Origin: Allomuricauda sp. CP2A
GTDB taxonomy: Bacteria > Bacteroidota > Bacteroidia > Flavobacteriales > Flavobacteriaceae
Direction of reading: 5' to 3'
Length of the DNA: 64,000 nucleotides
NCBI RefSeq assembly: GCF_001683915.1
Contig: NZ_LXTT01000045.1
Coordinates: forward strand, 1-64,000
Shown here: piece after piece, positions 53,659 through 62,593 of the stretch
How the letters are laid out: each line of letters opens with the position of its first letter
Numbering within the stretch: the stretch's first letter is position 1
Made by a program: the position numbers and the translations under genes
Notes under the pieces: model-generated
Seen by the model: the letters and a program-made list of their open reading frames with translations, nothing else
Database searches by the model: none
What the model was told of the DNA's origin: nothing

Positions 53659-54795
53659 ATGAAATTTGTTTTGGCTCCCGATAAATATAAAGGTTCGTTG
53701 ACAGGACATGAGTTCTGCGATGCGGTGGAAAGTGGCCTTAAAAAGGTTTTCCCCGATGCAGAAATACTAAAAAGGCCTTTGGCCGATGGCGGTGACGGCA
53801 CCATTGAGGTGGTGGCCCATTACCTCAATGCCCATTCGGTTTCTTTAGCGGTAACCGACCCACTGTTTCGGAAAATAAAGACGGATTATTTGCTTTCCGA
53901 TGATAAGAAAACGGCCTTTATTGAGATGTCCGAAGCGTCTGGGTACAAATTGCTGGACAAGACCGAAATGAACTGCATGCACACCACCTCATTGGGAACG
54001 GGTGAGATGATTTTGGATGCTTTGGAGAAAGGCACAAAGCACATTGTTCTTGGGATTGGCGGTAGTGCCACCAACGATGGGGGTATGGGCATGGCAACAG
54101 CTTTGGGCTATGAATTTTTGGATGAAAATGGAACGGTTTTGGAGCCTGTGGGCAAGAATTTGGGCCATGTAATGGAAATCCGAAGTGAAAAGGCTCATGA
54201 AAAATTGCGAGACGTAAGCATTCAGGTGGCCTGTGATGTCAATAATCCGCTTTATGGCAAAAATGGCGCAGCGCATGTGTATGGACCCCAAAAAGGGGCA
54301 TCGCCAGAAGAAGTGGAACTGCTGGATAAAGGGTTGGAACATTTTGCCACGGTTATCCATTCCACTTTTGGTATTGACGTGCAAGAAATTCCAGGAGCAG
54401 GTGCTGCTGGGGGCATGGGTGCCGGAGCAGTGGTGTTCCTGGATGCCAAGTTGGTCTCTGGCGTGGATTTGGTGATGCAACTGGCCAATTTTGATGAGGC
54501 CCTGGACGATACGGATTGGATCATTACCGGTGAGGGGCAATTGGACGGGCAGACGCTATCCGGTAAAACGATTGCGGGTGTAATTCAAGTGGCACAAAAA
54601 AAAGGCGTACCGATAGCCGCTTTTTGTGGCTCCACAGCTATTTCCATTGAGGAAATGCAGCAAATGGGATTGGATTATGCCGTCTCCATTTTAAACCAAG
54701 TGGGGAATTTGGACGATGCCAAGGCCAAGAGTTTTCAGAATTTGGAACTGGCCAGTTATAATTTTGCCCATTTGCTGAAAAAAAGCAAAGCTTGA
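53659..54795 (+). CDS. Glycerate kinase (GarK/GlxK family)
   Basis: 378 residues from ATG 53659 (a GTG two codons upstream is less likely). Signature: KFVLAPDKYKGSL, RPLADGGDGTIEV, GIGGSATNDGGMGMATALGY, GAGAAGGMGAG and ITGEGQLDGQTLSGKT, all typical of the two-domain glycerate 2-kinase family. It phosphorylates D-glycerate with ATP. No other glyoxylate genes lie beside it. Confidence 0.95.
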   Translation: MKFVLAPDKYKGSLTGHEFCDAVESGLKKVFPDAEILKRPLADGGDGTIEVVAHYLNAHSVSLAVTDPLFRKIKTDYLLSDDKKTAFIEMSEASGYKLLDKTEMNCMHTTSLGTGEMILDALEKGTKHIVLGIGGSATNDGGMGMATALGYEFLDENGTVLEPVGKNLGHVMEIRSEKAHEKLRDVSIQVACDVNNPLYGKNGAAHVYGPQKGASPEEVELLDKGLEHFATVIHSTFGIDVQEIPGAGAAGGMGAGAVVFLDAKLVSGVDLVMQLANFDEALDDTDWIITGEGQLDGQTLSGKTIAGVIQVAQKKGVPIAAFCGSTAISIEEMQQMGLDYAVSILNQVGNLDDAKAKSFQNLELASYNFAHLLKKSKA

Positions 54796-54810
54796 ACCAT
54801 CAGGCCAGCA

Positions 54811-55413
54811 TTATTTTGATTGTCTCCGTTTCATTTTAAATTCCAACGAAGTCTTGACGGTCTTCCACTCGCTGTCCAAAATGGAAAATAGCACCGTGTC
54901 CCTAAGATTACCATGCTCATCTATTCTATGATTTCTGATGATGCCCTCTTGTTTGGCCCCCAATCGCAAAATGGCATTTCGGGAGGGATGGTTATGGAAA
55001 TGCGTTCGAAACTCGACCCCAATGCAGTTCAATGTTTCAAAGGCATGTTTCAGCAAAAGATATTTGCATTCGGTATTGATCCCGGTGCGCTGCGCACGCT
55101 GTGCATACCAAGTTGAACCAATTTCCACCCTTCTGTTCTTGGAATCGGCGTTTAAATAGCGTGTGCAGCCTATGATTTTGTCGGTTTTTTTGTCAATCAC
55201 GGTGAAGGGCAACGAAAATCCCGCTTCTTGTTCTGAAAGGGCTGCATCCATATAGGAATCCATGTTTGGCGGAGAGGGAACGGTGGTGTACCAGAGCTCC
55301 CAAAGTTTGCCATCGGAAGCGGCAAAGACCAAATCGACTTTGTGCGATTTCTGCATGGGTTCCAACCGAACCAGTTCTCCTTCAAGCGCAATGGGTTGCA
55401 ACCAGGGTTTCAT
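54811..55413 (-). CDS. GNAT-family N-acetyltransferase (RimJ/RimL type)
   Basis: 200 residues from ATG 55413. GNAT fold with SHKVDLVFAASDGKLWELW, DKIIGCTRYLNADSKNRRVE and the acetyl-CoA part HFHNHPSRNAILRLGAKQEG, characteristic of RimJ/RimL-like enzymes that modify N-terminal or small-molecule amines. A longer frame from 55494 would run over the terminator of the next gene. Confidence 0.9.
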   Translation of the reverse strand: MKPWLQPIALEGELVRLEPMQKSHKVDLVFAASDGKLWELWYTTVPSPPNMDSYMDAALSEQEAGFSLPFTVIDKKTDKIIGCTRYLNADSKNRRVEIGSTWYAQRAQRTGINTECKYLLLKHAFETLNCIGVEFRTHFHNHPSRNAILRLGAKQEGIIRNHRIDEHGNLRDTVLFSILDSEWKTVKTSLEFKMKRRQSK

Positions 55414-55462
55414 AGGATGGGATTTTGGATTCAAATATAGCTGTAAATGATTTTTGGGGCAT

Positions 55463-55487
55463 AAAAAAAGCCGGGATTTCTCCCGAC
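55463..55487 (-). terminator. Terminator of the gene at 55528-55992
   Basis: Read on the minus strand: stem CGGGA-GAAA-TCCCG followed by a seven-T run (AAAAAAA at 55463-55469 on the plus strand). Confidence 0.8.
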
Positions 55488-55527
55488 CCATCAATCAATC
55501 AAAAAACGAACTTTGATTGACCTATTT

Positions 55528-55992
55528 TTATGGTGCTTCAGTAAACTCTTCAATCATAAAGAAGTCCTTGTTCTTGTCTTTGATATAGTACATGTCGTCC
55601 AAGACATTGTACTGCATTTTTCGGTCATCTACTTTAATTTCAAAGCCTTTGCTGGTAGGTGCAAGCTCAAAAGTATTTTTTTCTGAACCTTTATATTTTA
55701 GCACCGTATAACTATCAAAGTCTGTATCGGCATCATGGTCAACAGCAATTAATTTGGTGACGAAGGCCGGAACCGGCTTTCGGTCTTGGTTGACCATTCC
55801 TTTGTCATTTTTATTCAGTTTTACGGCATAATCCCTGTGCTCCATCACCTTTACGCTGAATTGTTTTTCTTTTCCATTTTCGGAGATGGTAAAGGTTTTA
55901 TGCTCTTTGGTTGCATTCATGACCCCGTCTTGCCCATATCCTACAAAGGCGGTGAGGGTGAAGAATGAAAATAGTGTCAATATAGTTTTCAT
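55528..55992 (-). CDS. Hypothetical secreted protein
   Basis: 154 residues from ATG 55992, with signal peptide (MKTILTLFSFFTLTAF). Beta-rich; KEHKTFTISENGKEKQFSVKV and a tail with YYIKDKNKDFFMIEEF. No recognised family. A terminator follows it directly. Confidence 0.75.
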   Translation of the reverse strand: MKTILTLFSFFTLTAFVGYGQDGVMNATKEHKTFTISENGKEKQFSVKVMEHRDYAVKLNKNDKGMVNQDRKPVPAFVTKLIAVDHDADTDFDSYTVLKYKGSEKNTFELAPTSKGFEIKVDDRKMQYNVLDDMYYIKDKNKDFFMIEEFTEAP

Positions 55993-56039
55993 GGTATGTT
56001 TTTTAAGGTTCATAAAAATTTTTCTGTTGGGATGGTGTC

Positions 56040-56534
56040 CTATTTTAGGTAGGAGGTGAACATCCAGTGTCTTTTTTCGAGTTCGGTAATGAAATCGGTC
56101 AACATTCTTTCAGTGGCCACATCACCGGTTTCCAAGGAGGCGTTTACTCCGTCCAACAAGCCATCATGGATAATTTCAAAATCCCTGAGTACTTCCCGCA
56201 CCATTTCAAGGGCAGAAATATTTTTTTCCATCTCTTTGATTTTGGAAAGTTCCAAGGTTCTCTTCAGTGAGAAATTGCTCTTTACCCCAAATACGCGGAT
56301 GCGTTCTGCCACGATATCAATATTTTCCTTCACGGTATTGTATTCATTTTCAAATTCTTCGTGAAGCTCAAAAAATTCAGGTCCTTCTATGTTCCAGTGG
56401 AAGTTTCTGAGCTTGTTGTAGAAAACTTGATAATTGGCCAATACGGTGTTCAGGGCCACCACAATTTCTGCAGTTTCCAAATAGGTAAATCCAATTTTTT
56501 TAAAAGTTTTATTTTTTGCCTTTACAGCTTCCAT
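56040..56534 (-). CDS. dps: Dps-family ferritin-like protein
   Basis: 164 residues; four-helix ferritin fold with ferroxidase residues in NFHWNIEGPEFFELHEEFEN and the IDIVAERIRVFGV segment. Dps proteins oxidise and store iron with H2O2 and shield DNA. Normal length; no DNA-binding lysine tail is obvious. Transcribed alone. Confidence 0.93.
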   Translation of the reverse strand: MEAVKAKNKTFKKIGFTYLETAEIVVALNTVLANYQVFYNKLRNFHWNIEGPEFFELHEEFENEYNTVKENIDIVAERIRVFGVKSNFSLKRTLELSKIKEMEKNISALEMVREVLRDFEIIHDGLLDGVNASLETGDVATERMLTDFITELEKRHWMFTSYLK

Positions 56535-56861
56535 CTTTGTATTGTTTTTTTGTTCATACTCAATATACCCATCAGTAACAGGAGGTATTGATTCGTTTGA
56601 TGGAAATATTGATTCAAAACGATTTTGACCAGAAAAGAGGTGTTTTTAGTGGTTTTGCCCCTCAAATAGGAAGTAGGTTAGTTTGATGCTGTTTGTTTTT
56701 GCCAACTATAGGGCACCTATACTTATTTCCAATTATTTACATCCGTTTACAAACGAAAACAAATATTTTAAAACCGATTCATGCTTTTTGGTGATTCTAT
56801 GTTTGCCCTGTCGAATGAATCGATTCGATGTGCTAAATGTTTAATTCTTAAATCTTAAACC
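56535..56861. other. Intergenic region between dps and ssb
   Basis: 327 bp of AT-rich sequence with divergent promoters. The only regular element seen is the palindrome GAATCGATTC at 56817-56826, 35 bp before ssb. No open frame worth calling, no RNA structure recognised. Confidence 0.5.
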
Positions 56862-57194
56862 ATGAATTCACTTAAAAACAAAGTACAGTTGATTGGAAAC
56901 TTGGGCAATGACCCAGAAATCATCACCATAGAAAATGGCAACAAACTGGCCAAATTTTCCATCGCAACCAATGAAACCTACAAAAATTCAGAAGGCGAAA
57001 AGGTGACCGATACCCAATGGCACAATATAGTGGCATGGGGCAAACTGGCCGAAATCGCGGAGAACTATCTTACCAAAGGAAAAGAGGTGATGATAGAAGG
57101 CAAATTGATGTCCCGTTCCTATGAGACCAAAGAAGCGGAAAAACGCTACATCACAGAGGTTAAGTGCAACGAAATGTTGATGTTGGGCAAATAG
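56862..57194 (+). CDS. ssb: Short single-stranded DNA-binding protein
   Basis: 110 residues, one OB fold: KVQLIGNLGNDPEI, LAKFSIATNETYKN, TQWHNIVAWGKLAEIAENYL, KGKEVMIEGKL. The glycine/proline linker and acidic tip that recruit repair proteins in housekeeping SSB are missing, so this is likely an accessory paralogue. Confidence 0.92.
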   Translation: MNSLKNKVQLIGNLGNDPEIITIENGNKLAKFSIATNETYKNSEGEKVTDTQWHNIVAWGKLAEIAENYLTKGKEVMIEGKLMSRSYETKEAEKRYITEVKCNEMLMLGK

Positions 57195-57215
57195 ATTGCT
57201 TTGCAAATCATCGGA

Positions 57216-57250
57216 AAAGGGGGCAATTTGTCCCCTTTCTTTTTCTTTTT
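57216..57250 (+). terminator. Terminator of the ssb gene
   Basis: Stem AAAGGGG / CCCCTTT (57216-57222, 57232-57238) followed by CTTTTTCTTTTTC. Confidence 0.88.
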
Positions 57251-57325
57251 CGTGTTTTCAACATAACTTAATATAGAACTGCGTAACACTTGGGGTGGTT
57301 GTACGTCAAATGAAGTAAGATTGTT

Positions 57326-57745
57326 ATGAAAACCAAAGCCCTATTATTAGTTTTTATCCTGTGTTCCGGTCCTGTCTCTTTGGCCCAGGAAAGTGAGTCC
57401 ACTGCCGCTAACCTCCAATTTTATGAAAAGTTGGCACATCGTGATGCCGCCTACGAACAAACGGTTCAGTTTGCCAATGAGCATGATGAGCGGGACTATT
57501 GGAAAGATCAGAAGAACTTTGAAAAATTGCTCTTGCAAGAAAACCCCGAGGCCAATCAGGTTTATATCAGCAACAAAGGGCCGTCCTATATTGATCATAT
57601 TCAACAATGCCAGAAAGAATGTACACATGGCGATTTTTATCGCAGAGAGGTTGCTTTTTTTCTACTAAAGACTACCCAAGACCCGATGCAGGGATGGTCA
57701 CTTACCAATACCACCAGAAAAGAAGGTTCAGGGCAATATAAATAG
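57326..57745 (+). CDS. Secreted paralogue A of a tandem pair
   Basis: 139 residues with signal peptide (ending SLAQ). Core FYEKLAHRDAAYEQTVQFA, ERDYWKDQKNFEKLL, and CQKECTHG. The same order of motifs is found in the gene at 57854-58270, so the two are a tandem duplication. No known domain. Confidence 0.72.
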   Translation: MKTKALLLVFILCSGPVSLAQESESTAANLQFYEKLAHRDAAYEQTVQFANEHDERDYWKDQKNFEKLLLQENPEANQVYISNKGPSYIDHIQQCQKECTHGDFYRREVAFFLLKTTQDPMQGWSLTNTTRKEGSGQYK

Positions 57746-57853
57746 GAAAATTTCAAATTCTTCAACTTTTCAATTAGGGTATTTCCCGTCCTGGTTGTTC
57801 TACTACTGAAAACCTCATCTTTCGTAAGTAAGTTAAATTGTAAAACTTAGAAT

Positions 57854-58270
57854 ATGAAACGGTTAGGTTTTGTTACACTACTACTTTTTTTTGGTTGCTC
57901 CAATTTCGTATGGACCCAAGACCCTGATGAAAATCCCAATTTAGAAAAGGCCACTTTTTTTGAGCAACTCGCCTTGAAAGATGCCGATTATGAGCAGTCT
58001 TTGGTTCTAAGCAATGAAAAAGATGAATTGGACTTTTGGGAAGATCAAAAGCGCTATGAGCAGGATTTAATGAAAAGCGATGAAGCTGCCTACAGATCAT
58101 ACATGAAAGCAAAAAAGGAAGCCTATCATGAGCATTTTCAAAGTTGCTCCAATGTTTGCAATCACTCTAAACAAAACCTGAAAAGGGCAGAAGAGTATTT
58201 ATCTTCACCACAGGAAGACTATACAACCAACGAGATCGTGGCGAATTCCTTCAATTGCGGGAATGAATAA
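57854..58270 (+). CDS. Secreted paralogue B of a tandem pair
   Basis: 138 residues with a signal peptide (FGCSNFVWTQ). Core FFEQLALKDADYEQSLVLS, DFWEDQKRYEQDL and CSNVCNHS, collinear with the gene at 57326. The shared CxxxCxH pattern (CQKECTH, CSNVCNH) may be a metal site or disulfide. No known domain. Confidence 0.72.
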   Translation: MKRLGFVTLLLFFGCSNFVWTQDPDENPNLEKATFFEQLALKDADYEQSLVLSNEKDELDFWEDQKRYEQDLMKSDEAAYRSYMKAKKEAYHEHFQSCSNVCNHSKQNLKRAEEYLSSPQEDYTTNEIVANSFNCGNE

Positions 58271-58286
58271 CTTCACAAAAAACAAA

Positions 58287-58306
58287 ATCCACTGCGATGA
58301 GTGGAT
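58287..58306. terminator. Bidirectional terminator hairpin
   Basis: Stem ATCCACT / AGTGGAT (58287-58293, 58300-58306), loop GCGATG. T-rich flank on the minus-strand side (TTTTGTTTTTTG), a shorter one on the plus side. It lies between two convergent genes. Confidence 0.7.
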
Positions 58307-58310
58307 GTTT

Positions 58311-58478
58311 CTAGGCAACTTTCTTCATAAGGTCAAAGCAAGGGCATTTTTTACACCGTTTGCTCTCCTTTTTCTTGTATTTCTCACAGCATTTTGATTT
58401 TACATTGCCTTGGGACGGCAATTCTCTCAACAATGCTTTCTTGAGCTTCTTTTTTTCTTTCTTCTTTTTTCCCATCAT
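58311..58478 (-). CDS. Small Lys/Cys-rich protein (55 residues)
   Basis: ATG ATG start at 58478, 55 residues. A strongly basic N-terminus (MMGKKKKEKKKLKKALLREL) followed by five Cys in KSKCCEKYKKKESKRCKKCP and CFDLMKKVA. The pattern CC-x10-CxxCxC suggests a small zinc or other metal-binding knuckle. A terminator follows. I do not recognise a named family; it could bind nucleic acid or metal. Confidence 0.65.
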   Translation of the reverse strand: MMGKKKKEKKKLKKALLRELPSQGNVKSKCCEKYKKKESKRCKKCPCFDLMKKVA

Positions 58479-58552
58479 GAATAAAGATGGGCAAATCTAA
58501 CTATTTTAATTAAATCTAAATAAGAAATTAACACTAATGTGTCCTGATGTAA

Positions 58553-59395
58553 TCAAAAGTGAAGTGACATCCCTATAGTATTGGGCCCAAAAGAGAGGTT
58601 CCAGCTCACATTTTTAGGTTTGCCATCATTATATTTTTCATTGTATTTTGAATCCAAGTATTTGTCGATGGATTCCACAATAAAAATACTCAACACCGTA
58701 CTGAAGGCCACGTCAGAGACCCAGTGAAAATCATCCATGACCCTAACCAATCCCGGTATGGATCCCACTGTATAGAGTCCTATTTTCACCCAGGGACTTT
58801 TAAATTGTTTGGCAATGGCATAGGCATTGCTAAAGGCCAACATGGCATGGCCAGAGGGAAAAGAATCATAGTTGTATACCCTGTTGAGGTGAAAAGGATC
58901 ATAAACATCTGAATTTTCCCCACTTTTGGGTCTGGCACGCCCAATAATACGCTTACTGACCTGCTGTAAAAACCCTCCAGCCGTGGCAGAAGAGATAAGA
59001 AGTACCCCGGTTCGACGTAATTTTTCATTTTTGGTAAAAAGTCCAGCGAGATAGACCCCTCCGGTCAACATATAATTGTTTTCGGGGCTTCCGTATTCGT
59101 GGCCGTAATCCATCACAAAATCGGGCACATCTTCCCGAAAACCGTTTTTCCAATCATTGAGTTCGTCATCCACCGTAAAAAGAAGCAATGTGCCACCGGC
59201 CAAATAGCCAAAGTTGGCCCAGTCATTTCCTTTCCAGTGATAGGGCCGTGAATAGGAATATCCCACCCCACCAAAAATGTTGCCGACATCATAGGTGAAA
59301 TCGTTCCAAAGCGTTGTCTCTTTTTCAGATTGAAGTTCCTGTGCGGTAAGTGGCATTACCACCAGCAGGGCAATTGCGTATTTTACTAATTTCAT
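58553..59395 (-). CDS. PAP2-superfamily membrane-associated phosphatase
   Basis: 280 residues with signal peptide (MPLTAQ). The three phosphatase motifs are present: KRIIGRARP, PSGHAMLAF and RVMDDFHWVSD. Family members remove phosphate from lipid or isoprenyl diphosphates. Envelope location. Confidence 0.9.
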   Translation of the reverse strand: MKLVKYAIALLVVMPLTAQELQSEKETTLWNDFTYDVGNIFGGVGYSYSRPYHWKGNDWANFGYLAGGTLLLFTVDDELNDWKNGFREDVPDFVMDYGHEYGSPENNYMLTGGVYLAGLFTKNEKLRRTGVLLISSATAGGFLQQVSKRIIGRARPKSGENSDVYDPFHLNRVYNYDSFPSGHAMLAFSNAYAIAKQFKSPWVKIGLYTVGSIPGLVRVMDDFHWVSDVAFSTVLSIFIVESIDKYLDSKYNEKYNDGKPKNVSWNLSFGPNTIGMSLHF

Positions 59396-59424
59396 TGAGG
59401 TTGAAAACTATATAGTCGGCAAAA

Positions 59425-60327
59425 TTATGCAAAAATATCCTGAGCCAATCGAAATGTATTGGCATGGGCCTCCACAATAATCTTGATGTCAGGGGAATAT
59501 CCACCACCCATGCTGCACTGCACCGGAATTTGTGCATCATAACAAGTTTGCAATACATAACGGTCACGTTCTTTGCAGCCTTCCAAAGTCATGGCCAGCG
59601 TGCCCAACTTGTCTGATTCCAAAATATCCACTCCACAGAGATAGAAAACAAAGTCAGGTTGTACTTGTTCCAACAATTCAGGAAGTGTCCTTTTAAGGAT
59701 GGAAAGGTATTCTTGGTTCGTGGTTCCCTTCTCCAGAGGGATGTCCAAGTCAGAAGTTTCTTTTTTAAAGGGATAATTGCCCTTGCCATGCATGGAAAAC
59801 GTAAAAACAGAATGGTCGGTCTTAAATATTTCTGCCGTACCATTGCCCTGGTGCACATCCAAATCAACAATCAAAATGTTGTTGGCCAGTCCTTTACCTT
59901 GCAGATAACGGGCGCCAATGGCTTGGTCGTTCAGCATGCAAAATGCCTCGCCTCTATTGGAATAGGCGTGGTGCGTGCCTCCCGCAATGTTCATGGCAAT
60001 GCCATTTTCGAGCGCAAATTCACATCCTTTGATGGTCCCATCAGCTATAATTTGTTCCCGTTGTACCAGCTCTTTGCTCAAGGGGAACCCAATCTTTCGG
60101 GCAGCACTCGGGGCAAGTTCAAGGTTGACCAGATCCTGATAGTAGGTCGCATCATGGACTTCCAAAATATGGGAATCGTCAGGAAAATTGGGCTCAAAAA
60201 AATTTGCTTCGGTACAAGTGCCCTCATGGATCAACTGCTGGGGCAACAGATCATATTTCATCATGGGAAAGCGATGTCCATTGGGCAAATGGTGCTTGTA
60301 AATGGGATGGTAGGCTATTTTCAGCAT
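59425..60327 (-). CDS. Histone-deacetylase-family amidohydrolase
   Basis: 300 residues from ATG 60327 (the longer frame from 60399 overlaps the tex gene). HDAC fold: GGTHHAYSNRGEAFCMLND, VDLDVHQGNGTAEIF, CGVDILESDKLGTL, MGGGYS. Zinc ligands are the Asp and His of DLDVH and the Asp in GVDILESD. Substrate in bacteria: acetylpolyamines or acetylated metabolites. It begins one base after the tex stop codon. Confidence 0.92.
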   Translation of the reverse strand: MLKIAYHPIYKHHLPNGHRFPMMKYDLLPQQLIHEGTCTEANFFEPNFPDDSHILEVHDATYYQDLVNLELAPSAARKIGFPLSKELVQREQIIADGTIKGCEFALENGIAMNIAGGTHHAYSNRGEAFCMLNDQAIGARYLQGKGLANNILIVDLDVHQGNGTAEIFKTDHSVFTFSMHGKGNYPFKKETSDLDIPLEKGTTNQEYLSILKRTLPELLEQVQPDFVFYLCGVDILESDKLGTLAMTLEGCKERDRYVLQTCYDAQIPVQCSMGGGYSPDIKIIVEAHANTFRLAQDIFA

Positions 60328-60328
60328 T

Positions 60329-62461
60329 TTAAGTGCCTTGTTTGTGCAATGCCAACTGAATCCGTTTTCTTGGCACATCAACATCCAAAACTTTGACAAC
60401 TACTTGTTGGTGCAAGCTTACATGCTCGTTGACATCCTTCACAAAAGTATCCGATAGGTTGGAAATGTGGATAAGGCCACTTTCCTTGATTCCGATATCC
60501 ACGAAACAGCCAAAATTGGTAATGTTGTTGACAATACCCGGTAACAATTGACCCTGCCTCAAATCTGTAATTTCCTTGATGTTTTGATTAAAAGTAAACA
60601 CCTTGGCTTTTTCGCGAAGGTCCAAGCCCGGTTTTTCCAGTTCCTTCAAAATATCTTCCAGAGTGGGCATGCCAATGGTGTCCGTGCAATAGGATTTTAG
60701 GTCGATGCCTTGCAGGGCCGATTTGTTCCCCACGATGTCATTGAGTGAGACGCCTTGATCTTTGGCCATTTTTGCCACCAAACCATAGCTTTCTGGGTGT
60801 ACGGCGGAATCATCCAAAGGATTATCACCATTTTTGATGCGTAAAAATCCGGCACTTTGCTCAAAGGCCTTTCCTCCCAAACGGGGTACTTTCTTTATTT
60901 GGTCCCTGTTTTTGAACTTGCCATTTTCATTTCGGTGGGCCACAATGTTTTCGGCCAGTTTGGGTCCAATGCCGGACACATAACTCAAAAGTGGAACACT
61001 GGCCGTGTTTATGTTGACCCCAACGGAGTTTACACAGCTTTCTACTACGGTGTCCAAGGATGTTTTTAATTGGGTTTGGTCTACATCATGCTGATACTGC
61101 CCCACACCAATGGACTTGGCATCTATTTTTACCAGTTCGGCCAAGGGGTCGGCCAATCGGCGGCCAATGGAAACGGCACCCCGCACCGTAACATCATAAT
61201 TGGGAAATTCATCACGGGCTATTTTAGAGGCCGAATAAATGGAGGCGCCAGCCTCACTCACCACAAATACCTCAATTTCTTTTTTAAAAGGGATGCGCTT
61301 TACCAATTGTTCCGTCTCGCGTGATGCCGTCCCGTTGCCAATGGCAATGGCCTCAATTTTATAGGCGTCCACCAAGGAACTAATTTTTTTGATGGCTCCA
61401 GAACTGTCCCGCTGTGGCGGATGGGGATAAATGGTTTCGTTGTGTTTTAAATCACCCTGCTCATCCAAACAGACCACTTTGCAACCCGTTCGAAAACCTG
61501 GGTCAATGGCCAAAATTCGTTTTTCGCCCAACGGCGCACCCAGGAGCAATTGCTTCAGGTTCTTGGAAAAAACCTGAATGGCAGAAGTATCCGCTTTTTC
61601 CTTGGCGGTCTTCACAAGTTCGTTGGAGAGCGAGGGGAACAAGAGTCGTTTGTAGGCATCCGCAATGGCCATTTCAATGTGCTCCGCACAGGCATTGTTG
61701 GATTTGATGACACGCCTTTCAATAGCATCCAGAGCTCTTTCATCATCTATTTCAATTTTCACTCGGATGAAACCTTCCTTTTCGGCTCGCATAATGGCCA
61801 AAAACCGATGGGAAGGACAACGGTTCAACGGTTCGCTCCAATCAAAATAATCCCGGAACTTTTGGGCTTTCTCATCCTCTTTTTTGGTCTTGATGACTTT
61901 CGTGGTGATAAGGGCATGGCGCTCCAACTGACCGCGCAGCTGATTTCGGATATCGGTACGTTCATTGATCCATTCGGCAATAATATGACGGGCCCCTTCC
62001 AGTGCATCATCTTCATTGATGACATTCTTGCTCAAGTATTTGGAGGCAATGAACTCGATTTCATCACTGTTTTGCGCCATAATGATCTTGGCCAAGGGTT
62101 CCAAACCGTTTTTACGCGCAGTTTCAGCTTTGGTTTTTTTGCTTTTCTTGAAGGGGAGATACAGATCTTCCAGACTGGTAAGGTCGGCACAGTTCAAAAA
62201 TTTCGCCTCCAGTTCTGGGGTAAGGGCATCCTGCTCCTTAACCGCTTTGATGATGGCCGCCTTTCTCTTTTCCAGTGCCTCAAACTGGGTTTTGTATTCC
62301 ACGATGGCACCAATTTGAACCTCGTCCAGATTACCCGTGCGTTCCTTTCTATACCGGGAAATAAAGGGAACGGTACAATCTTCGTTCAGCAGGGCCACGG
62401 TGTTCTCGACACTTTTTTCGGAAAGTTGGGTATGGTTTACAATGTAGGGGACAAGTTGCAT
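60329..62461 (-). CDS. tex: Tex-family S1 RNA-binding transcription accessory protein
   Basis: 710 residues of the Tex/Spt6 layout: N-terminal helices, a YqgF-like RNase-H fold (RILAIDPGFRTGCKVVCLDE), helix-hairpin-helix (YVSGIGPKLAENIVAHRN; KVPRLGGKAFEQSAGFL) and a C-terminal S1 domain (GIVNNITNFGCFVDIGIKES). Cytoplasmic nucleic-acid-binding factor. Normal length. Confidence 0.95.
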   Translation of the reverse strand: MQLVPYIVNHTQLSEKSVENTVALLNEDCTVPFISRYRKERTGNLDEVQIGAIVEYKTQFEALEKRKAAIIKAVKEQDALTPELEAKFLNCADLTSLEDLYLPFKKSKKTKAETARKNGLEPLAKIIMAQNSDEIEFIASKYLSKNVINEDDALEGARHIIAEWINERTDIRNQLRGQLERHALITTKVIKTKKEDEKAQKFRDYFDWSEPLNRCPSHRFLAIMRAEKEGFIRVKIEIDDERALDAIERRVIKSNNACAEHIEMAIADAYKRLLFPSLSNELVKTAKEKADTSAIQVFSKNLKQLLLGAPLGEKRILAIDPGFRTGCKVVCLDEQGDLKHNETIYPHPPQRDSSGAIKKISSLVDAYKIEAIAIGNGTASRETEQLVKRIPFKKEIEVFVVSEAGASIYSASKIARDEFPNYDVTVRGAVSIGRRLADPLAELVKIDAKSIGVGQYQHDVDQTQLKTSLDTVVESCVNSVGVNINTASVPLLSYVSGIGPKLAENIVAHRNENGKFKNRDQIKKVPRLGGKAFEQSAGFLRIKNGDNPLDDSAVHPESYGLVAKMAKDQGVSLNDIVGNKSALQGIDLKSYCTDTIGMPTLEDILKELEKPGLDLREKAKVFTFNQNIKEITDLRQGQLLPGIVNNITNFGCFVDIGIKESGLIHISNLSDTFVKDVNEHVSLHQQVVVKVLDVDVPRKRIQLALHKQGT

Positions 62462-62485
62462 GATGTTTGTTTAGTAGTTGTCACT

Positions 62486-62569
62486 TCGCGCGCAGTCGAG
62501 AAGTCTTACAATCCAAATTTTTTTAAGTGGGTCTCGACTGTGCCTGTCTGCCGACAAAGGCAGGCTCGA
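62486..62569. repeat. Nested palindromic repeat between tex and metG
   Basis: TCGCGCGCAGTCGAGA (62486-62501) and TCTCGACTGTG... (62532-62543) are diverged arms of the element seen at 53433-53495. The right arm is split by about 21 nt with hairpin CTGCC-GACAAA-GGCAG (within 62543-62564), after which CTCGA resumes at 62565. One short repeat has inserted into the other. Confidence 0.7.
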
Positions 62570-62593
62570 CTGGACAGTTTCTTTGGATATGAA

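Noticed and set aside
59659..60396. A 245-codon plus-strand frame opposite the deacetylase gene
   Set aside because: Antisense to HDAC motifs that are clearly coding on the other strand.
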